From NCBI RefSeq assembly GCF_032854445.1, contig NC_088300.1:1674001-1738000 (forward strand): a stretch of 64,000 bases of DNA. Direction: 5' to 3'. This document shows, in pieces, positions 57,786 to 64,000 of this stretch (position 1 is the first letter of the stretch; every line of letters begins with the position of its first letter). The notes below the pieces were generated by a model. The model was not told where the DNA came from. It saw only the letters and a list, made by a program, of their open reading frames with translations, and did no database searches. The DNA comes from Liolophura sinensis (lineage: Eukaryota; Mollusca; Polyplacophora; Chitonida; Chitonidae). The translations under genes and the position numbers were made by a program.

Positions 57786-60433
57786 GTAAGAGGTTTTCTG
57801 GTGGTTCATAGTCTGACATTTTTCCGTAGAAAAACAAAATGGGTTACCTGCCCTTAGACAATGACAAACAACGTAAACATCTGCTAGCTTATGGTCACCC
57901 GAGAGGCTCTAAGCGATTTTACACAAAATTATCATTTCGTTTCTTCTATAGACATAAGTTAATAACGGATAATATTACTCTGTTCTGTTTGTTAACTTCA
58001 GTCTTCACTTCTGAAATTCACGATTTGAACATCTGACATTGTAGATCTGCCAAGCTTTCAACCGGCTGTGTCAGCAGGCTTTAACACAGGGCTTCCTTCG
58101 TGTGGACAAGTTTCATAGTGCCATACAACGACGAGTCAAGTCACAGCTTCCGCGTAGAGAGTCCGAAAGACGCAACCACTCCTTGGCTCGCCATGTTGAC
58201 ATCTTATCTGCCATAGAAACCCGTCTCTCACTACTTAACATGACCTACATGAAGTATATAGACGTGGGTCTGTGTGCTTTTATACCGGGAAAGGTAACCT
58301 CTTTGCATATTTAGACATATTTAAGGGAACTTAAGTGTAAGAAAAATCGTCTCCCAATAGTTTGATTCTTTCAAGGAAATTTTGTTGATGATAAGAAAAC
58401 ATTTAGGAATGAGAGTCTTGAAAATTGAGCACATTAGCATGCTACAGATAGCAGTACGCGGGGAGCTGTCACCCATAGTAGACCCATTTGCTGCTATGTT
58501 GATTTATTTTCAATGCCAAAACTCTGAGACACGTTTACATATCCAAGACACATTTTTGTGGGTGCGTACTTTGACCAGTGTTGTGTGCTTCCTCCTTCCT
58601 AGGCCTGGTTACCACAAGTTAACGCGACGCTGAATAATGTGAGGGAGGGGAATTTGTTGAATGTAGTACTCACATACATATACATGCATCCATTCGACTA
58701 TCACACATTCAGAACTTGGGAATATTAATTAATACAAATATTTATGCTCATGTTTTAATATTCTGGTGCATATCTTCTCCTGTCTGATACAGCGTTGCTC
58801 ACAGCACTAACATGTATAAGTCTTTGTATGTTATACTCCCTGCCAGCTACACTTTAGGTGAAGTCTTTGTATGTTATAGTGCCTGCCAGCTAAACTTTAG
58901 GTGAAGTCTTTGTATGTTATACTCCCTGCCAGCTAAACTTTAGTTGAAGTCTTTGTATGTTATACTGCCTGCCAGCTAAACTTTAGGTGAAGTCTTTGTA
59001 TGTTATAGTGCCTGCCAGCTAAACTTTAGGTGAAGTCTTTGTATGTTATACTCCCTGCCAGCTAAACTTTAGGTGAAGTCTTTGTATGTTATTCTCCCTG
59101 CCAGGTGTTGGATGAGTTGTTCCGCATCCTGCGGGTTCTCCAGGAGAGTGCAGAGCCCCCCAGAGCCCACGAGTTCCTACAGGAGCTCAGAGATATATCT
59201 TCCATGGCTATGGAGCACTTTGAAGAGAAAATAGTGCCCCTTGTCAAGCAGAAGATTCCCCCACTCAGTATGCCCGTGCCGTTTGGAGAACCAGGTGACT
59301 CACAATCAGGTAAATGCGTTGTGAGGTGTCTCTTTGTTGTTACTGTTCATATGCTATAACAGTAAAAATAGAGAAAACAACAATAATGGAGAGAAAAATA
59401 GTGCATTTCATTGAATAAATTGTCAGTTTGCATACGCATAAGACCAGTCAGATGCAAGATTGTGCTATTCTAATTCAAAATTATTTAGCAGATGACATGA
59501 TTCTTCATGGAAACATTTTATATATGAGGAAGAAAGGTGGCCATGTAAAATGTTTGAAAAACTGTCTAAGCAACGTCCTCTGGGTCTATCCTAATTTGAG
59601 ATGGGAGGGATTATAGACTGAACAAAGCCCCAGGCTTCAGTCCTTAGCCTCAGCCATGAAAGTCCCTTGCTCAAAACCAGTTTCTTCTTACATGCGTACA
59701 AATTTATGTATTAAATTCAGCAAGGTTCTGGATTTTCTCCTGCTGATTAACACTGCTCCTAAGGTAGCAAAATGAAATGTATAGAGTAGAACAAAAAATA
59801 GTGTTCATTTGCTGGAACTAGTAGAGCTTGGCCCATCTAAAATGTGGACATTCTTGAATGTGGTATTGAAGAACAATCAAATAAATAAATGCATCTAACA
59901 TGTGTATGTTATACATGTTCTCAGTATCCCGGTCCTACTCGGATTTCCTGACCGTGCCCACATCCCCCAGACAGGACATGGTACGATTACAACACCAGGT
60001 CAGGTCACAAGGCCTCTCCCTACAAAACTTCCGCAAAGAAATGATTGACATGAGAATCAAAATGGCTGAGCACAAGAAACGACTTATGGAACAGGACAAA
60101 AAGAACATTGAGCAGTGCCGAATTATTACAGAGCAGAACAGCACGCTTCTGGAACAAGACAGGAAGTTGAGCGATTTGAGTCGAAAGATCCTAGAATATG
60201 ATCAGAAGTTTAGTGACATTTTTGCAGAATTATCCAAGGCGGGTTGCAGTTCAGTGGGTTACAAATCTTCATCAGCCAGTTCTACTGATGCATCAGAGAC
60301 AGATAAACAAGCCAGTCAGAAACATCCACAAGGGATCAACAAATCCACTGTGAACCGAAAGAGACAATCTAGCCACCCTGTATCTACAACAACAGAGAGA
60401 AAACAGTCTTCAGGGAAAAGGCGAAAAACTTAA
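57642..60433 (+). CDS. FBXO28: FBXO28, F-box protein, SCF substrate adaptor (4 exons, 368 aa)
   Basis: Exons 57642-57785, 58045-58293, 59105-59309 and 59925-60433 join in frame to 368 residues, the same length I recall for human FBXO28. F-box at about 24-63 (LDLPEEVLLHILSFMSYHNV then CQAFNRLCQQ), which in the family binds SKP1 of a CUL1 ubiquitin ligase. The diagnostic block QLPRRESERRNHSLARH (82-98) is followed by SLLNMTYMKYID and FIPGK, then RAHEFLQELRDISSMAMEHF (151-170) and EKIVPLVKQKIP, then a Gln/Lys-rich coiled coil (about 216-300) and a Ser-rich basic tail ending KRRKT. The vertebrate protein is nuclear and reported to ubiquitylate MYC; by homology this one is a nuclear SCF adaptor. 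An in-frame upstream ATG at 57474 is open but adds unrecognised sequence, so 57642 was chosen. Exon 3's acceptor is the last copy of a 43-bp array. Confidence 0.95.
58045..58293 (+). CDS. FBXO28: FBXO28 exon 2
   Basis: 83 codons, acceptor CATTGTAG, donor AAG/GTAACC, phase 0/0. It completes the F-box and encodes RRESERRNHSLARH. Confidence 0.95.
58803..59104 (+). repeat. 43-bp minisatellite anchored on FBXO28 exon 3 acceptor
   Basis: Exact 43-base step. CCTGCCAG ends at 58846, 58889, 58932, 58975, 59018 and 59061, then at the true acceptor 59104. Units contain CTAAACTTTAGGTGAAGTC and TTTGTATGTTATACTCCC. The six extra copies each keep a usable AG with pyrimidines before it. Confidence 0.95.
59105..59309 (+). 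CDS. FBXO28: FBXO28 exon 3
   Basis: 68 codons plus one base (VLDELFRILRVLQESAEPP onward), acceptor CCCTGCCAG, donor TCAG/GTAAAT. Confidence 0.95.
59310..59924 (+). other. FBXO28 intron 3 with dispersed-element fragment
   Basis: A minus-strand fragment of the TTTGATTGGTGTTTT family lies at about 59850-59893 (GAACAATCAAATAAATAAAT). No other feature. Confidence 0.6.
59925..60433 (+). CDS. FBXO28: FBXO28 exon 4, coiled coil and stop
   Basis: Acceptor CATGTTCTCAG, two bases plus 168 codons and TAA. Heptad-rich EMIDMRIKMAEHKKRLMEQD and LLEQDRKLSDLSRKI, then a Ser/Lys-rich tail. Confidence 0.95.
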
Positions 60434-62010
60434 TCAGTTGTTGCTGAGTTAGTCATTGTCATGAATTACTTTACTTAATGCCATGTTCCGTAGTTTAGAG
60501 ATTTGAGAGTTACTGTTTCTTCTAAATGATAGTAATGAAAAAGTAGTCTTTAATGTCTTTATTTTTTATTTTATTGCAACTTTGTTGGCAAGAAAACTTA
60601 CTGAGAAATTGAATTTGCATGCATGGCTACAAAGAAAAGAAAGCTAGAGAGAGAAAACACTTCTGTCGTAGGATGCACCTATTCTGTAGGTATAATTAGT
60701 GAATGCACCTATTCTTCGGGTATAATTAGTGAATGCACCTATTCTTCAGGTATAATTAGTGAATGCACATATTCAGGTATAATTAATGAATGCGTCTATT
60801 CTACAGGTATAATTGATGCATACAGTTATAACTGATGTACATAGTCTACAGATATGATTAGAGAATGCACATGTTCTACAGATATGATTAGAGAATGCAC
60901 ATGTCCTACAGATATGATTAGAGAATGCACATGTCCTACAGACATGATTAGAGAATGCACATGTCCTACAGATATGATTAGAGAATGCACATGTCCTACA
61001 GACATGATTAGAGAATGCACATGTCCTACAGACATGATTAGAGAATGCACATGTTCCATAGGTAGTAGAAATTACATGATAAATTCATGTTTTATGTATC
61101 TAATTTTTCTCCCATGGTGGATGTAAGCAAAAATAGTACACATTGAAAGAACTATAAACACTCAATTAAGTTTGTTCTGGTAAATAGTAAATGATCCAGT
61201 GGCTCTCAGAGCTCATCATGCAAGTAACTATACACAGAACAGTTTTGGGCAGTGTCTTAAGTCAGGGTTAATACATCAGTGCTGAAACCCTTCTGTTTTC
61301 ATTGTGACACAAAAAGCCCAGCTTAATATTGCACATTAGCGACGATTTATTTGATATAACCTAATTCTCTCTGCCAGTAATTTGGCAACTTGGTGGTTAG
61401 ATACACTGATCTTTTTTTTTTTTTTTTTAAAATAGTGGCGATGCTAAGAATAGTGCTCTTAGTGCCTGATATGTGACAGATCATTTTAATATGTATAATT
61501 TAAAATCAGCTGAGTTTTGTTATTTTATTATCGAAATTTTGCTAAGAACTTGCCATGGATTCATGTTATGTATTATGTACAGTATGATACAGTCATTGAT
61601 GTTCCACAGGAATTGCATTTATAACTGAATAAAAAGACAGTGCTGATTAGGCCTAAATCATAATTCTATGCCTGTGCACTTTTCCTAGACAGAAGTTGAG
61701 AATCATTGAATAGAATTCAATTGTTATCTTGATAATTCCAGAGCTTGCCATGTAAACAGGGCACTTTTTCTTGGAAAACGTTAAGAATGTGAATTGCATT
61801 CTACACCAGCACATTTGAGAGGAAAAATGATGAAATTAGTGTGAGCAATTCAAAGAAAAATATATGGTAATGCTGTATGTTCAGAGCAAGGTTTTCTGCA
61901 TAATGTGTGGCTTATGATACATCTGCAAACTTAGTTTTTTCTTTGTTTTTGATTTTTTTGTTTAAATTTTCATACAAACCACCCTAAATTGTGACTTCAA
62001 TAAATGATTT
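60434..62010 (+). other. 3' untranslated region of FBXO28
   Basis: Candidate AATAAA signals at 61628-61633 and 61999-62004. It contains two adjacent small arrays (next entry) and a T run near 61411-61428. Confidence 0.5.
60675..61062 (+). repeat. 27- and 30-bp minisatellites in FBXO28 3' region
   Basis: 60675-60830: units GTATAATTAGTGAATGCACC with TATTCTTCAG. 60848-61062: seven units of 30 bases, ACAGATATGATTAGAGAATG with CACATGTCCT. Both share an ATTAG..GAATGCAC core, so they are probably one lineage. Unit joins resemble acceptor/donor words (TTCTTCAG/GTATAA). Confidence 0.88.
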
Positions 62011-63001
62011 TTGTTTCAATTTGTAGTTTACATTTAGCTTTTTATGCAGTGTTTGATGTAATTCACTATAGACCACAGAGTGAGATGTATCAGTGAAAAC
62101 ATTAACTGATCACATAAGTCATAATGCTCAGATGGATGGACAATACTTCCAAAGGACCTGGCTGGCTCAGTAGTCATAAGTGCTGCTCTCTCCTTCAGAC
62201 CACAGGCTCTTGACAGGTGCATTTGAATGCATTTCAGGCTAGTTTGTCTGGAGTGTTGTGTCAGAAGTTTTTCGTTGGTGATTCTTGGCACGCATGCTCT
62301 GTCTCAGTATGGTTTCCTCTACCAACATACACTTGACAGCTGTCATATATTTTGTGACATGCATGTATTCTTGAGTACAGAGTGCCTTTCTCATCTTGTT
62401 TGTGGGTCCCACATACCAAGATTAGATCTGAGATGTATCCCTTTAAATACAAAGAAAACACTCAAGTGAAGTAACATTAAAGCCAAAGAAAACACTAAAA
62501 TGAAGTGTATCGGATGAAGGACCATTAAGTTAAAGAAATCACTAAAATAAAGTATAACTGATGAAGGGCTATTAAACAACTGTTCTGGTAAATAATTTTA
62601 TTTATTTTTTTAGAATTCTTTCTACCTAGTAAAATGGTTTTAAAACATCAGAATCCACGTTGTGATCCAGAGGGTATGAGTGACGTCACATCCATGTTTT
62701 CTGCTTGAAATAGTTTCTGGGTAATTTGGCGAATGCATTCAAACTCATATATATATTATATGTATGCATTTTAAATGATGAAACCTGAGTTTGATGAAAT
62801 CTAGCCATCTTTGGTTGTCAGGTGGCAAAACCCTGATTTTACACCACCTGTATCAGTATGGGTAGAAAAGGAATTTAAAGACTTTAAAGTTTCAAATGCA
62901 ATTTGCTTGGTTGAAAGAATTAAAAAAAAAAAATAAACTGAACGTTTTTTTTTTTTTTTCAGTTGTCTTGCATCTGAAATGTTATTCACGTGTAGTGTTT
63001 T
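62011..63001. other. region between convergent genes
   Basis: Mostly AT-rich; a minus-strand AATAAA pair at 62597-62606 may end the right-edge gene. Poly-A (about 62922-62933) and poly-T (62946-62959) tracts. No supported exon. Confidence 0.45.
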
Positions 63002-63142
63002 CTATGCCTTTAATCTCATAATACTTTGGAGATCTTCAAATATATATTCGTATTCTTGGAATGTCGTTGGGTTTAGTGTCTCAACATATGGTCGTTTAAA
63101 CAAACTGATTACCTCAGTCAAAGGTATTGGCTGCAATAGATC
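63002..63142 (-). CDS. probable last coding exon of an unrecognised minus-strand gene
   Basis: On the minus strand, after GACAAGGCAG at 63143, the frame reads LLQPIPLTEVISLFKRPYVE, then NPTTFQEYEYIFEDLQSIM, and ends LKA with a TAG stop at 63004-63002. It looks like real protein (mixed hydrophobic and acidic, FEDLQ helix) rather than repeat-derived. The open frame also continues upstream through two 64-base units (NNDPKYSAENTFVSDAG), but 64 is not a multiple of three, so translation through the array would break. I therefore place the exon start at the array edge. Family not recognised; the rest of the gene lies beyond the window. Confidence 0.4.
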   Translation of the reverse strand, partial: DLLQPIPLTEVISLFKRPYVETLNPTTFQEYEYIFEDLQSIMRLKA

Positions 63143-64000
63143 TGCCTTGTCATGACCCGCATCAGAGACAAATGTATTCTCTGCTGAGTACTTTGGATCA
63201 TTATTCTGCCTTGTCACGACCCGCATCAGAGACAAATGTATTCTCTGCTGAGTACTTTGGATCATTATTCTGCCTTGTCACGACCCGCATCAGAGACAAA
63301 TGTATTCTCTGCTGAGTACTTTGGATCATTATTCTGCCTTGTCACGACCCGCATCAGAGACAAATGTATTCTCTGCTGAGTACTTTGGATCATTATTCTG
63401 CCTTGTCACGACCCGCATCAGAGACAAATGTATTCTCTGCTGAGTACTTTGGATCATTATTCTGCCTTGTCACGACCCGCATCAGAGACAAATGTATTCT
63501 CTGCTGAGTACTTTGGATCATTATTCTGCCTTGTCACGACCCGCATCAGAGACAAATGTATTCTCTGCTGAGTACTTTGGATCATTATTCTGCCTTGTCA
63601 CGACCCACATCAGAGACAAATGTATTCTCTGCTGAGTACTTTGGATCATTATTCTGCCTTGTCACGACCCGCATCAGAGACAAATGTATTCTCTGCTGAG
63701 TACTTTGGATCATTATTCTGCCTTGTCACGACCCGCATCAGAGACAAATGTATTCTCTGCTGAGTACTTTGGATCATTATTCTGCCTTGTCACGACCCGC
63801 ATCAGAGACAAATGTATTCTCTGCTGAGTACTTTGGATCATTATTCTGCCTTGTCACGACCCGCATCAGAGACAAATGTATTCTCTGCTGAGTGCTTTGG
63901 ATCATTATTCTGCCTTGTCACGACCCGCATCAGAGACAAATGTATTCTCTGCTGAGTGCTTTGGATCATTACTCTGCCTTGTCACGACCCGCATCAGAGA
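63141..64000 (-). repeat. 64-bp minisatellite, 13 or more copies, running off the window
   Basis: Near-perfect units TCTGCCTTGTCACGACCCGC with ATCAGAGACAAATGTATTC and TCTGCTGAGTACTTTGGATC on the plus strand, step 64. The left edge coincides with the possible acceptor of the 63002-63142 exon. High homogeneity implies recent expansion. Confidence 0.95.

Noticed and set aside
36706..64000. CRISPR-like direct repeats
   Set aside because: Units are contiguous without unique spacers and the context is a eukaryotic genome.

Overview
This is a piece of animal nuclear genome. Genes are split into small exons with GT-AG introns, there is no operon structure, and much of the window is introns, minisatellites and dispersed SINE-like repeats. 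Two genes are confidently recognisable orthologues of vertebrate genes, CCDC9 and FBXO28. The repeat content suggests a lophotrochozoan, most likely a mollusc: a recurrent element combining an ATTTATTTGATTGGTGTTTT core with a CTCAAGAATATTTCACTT block, a tRNA-derived SINE, and very many minisatellites. That taxonomic guess is inference.

Layout. 1-9.5 kb: a series of minisatellites (49, 26, 48, 38, 30 and 65 bp units) ending at a small secreted cysteine-rich protein gene (9.46-9.81 kb, +). 9.8-12 kb: intergenic, with a tRNA-derived SINE. 12-42.5 kb: one gene on the minus strand, a CCDC9 homologue of about 917 residues with 13 coding exons and a 5' untranslated exon. Its largest intron holds two big minisatellite fields (19.1-24.4 kb). 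43.6-47.8 kb and 50.0-55.9 kb: two tandem paralogous five-exon genes on the plus strand encoding small basic proteins (169 and 167 residues) that I cannot assign to a known family. TGACGTCA (CRE/ATF) sites lie in front of both. 57.6-62 kb: FBXO28 on the plus strand, four coding exons, 368 residues. 62.6-64 kb: a probable last exon of an unrecognised minus-strand gene, followed by a 64-bp minisatellite that runs off the window.

The most striking signal is shared by several unrelated genes. Minisatellite arrays begin exactly at splice junctions, and each unit carries a copy of that junction (a decoy 5' or 3' splice site, often with several exonic bases). I count five cases at well-modelled exons: CCDC9 exon 2 donor, CCDC9 exon 9 donor, paralogue A exon 3 donor, paralogue A exon 4 acceptor and FBXO28 exon 3 acceptor. 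Three more sit at less certain exons (9483, 51806, 63142). The arrays always extend into the intron and leave the coding exon intact.

The genes show no evident shared pathway. CCDC9 is reported as an exon-junction-complex-associated RNA-binding protein and FBXO28 as an SCF ubiquitin-ligase substrate adaptor. CCDC9 and paralogue A are divergent neighbours about 1.2 kb apart, and FBXO28 converges tail-to-tail on the right-edge gene.
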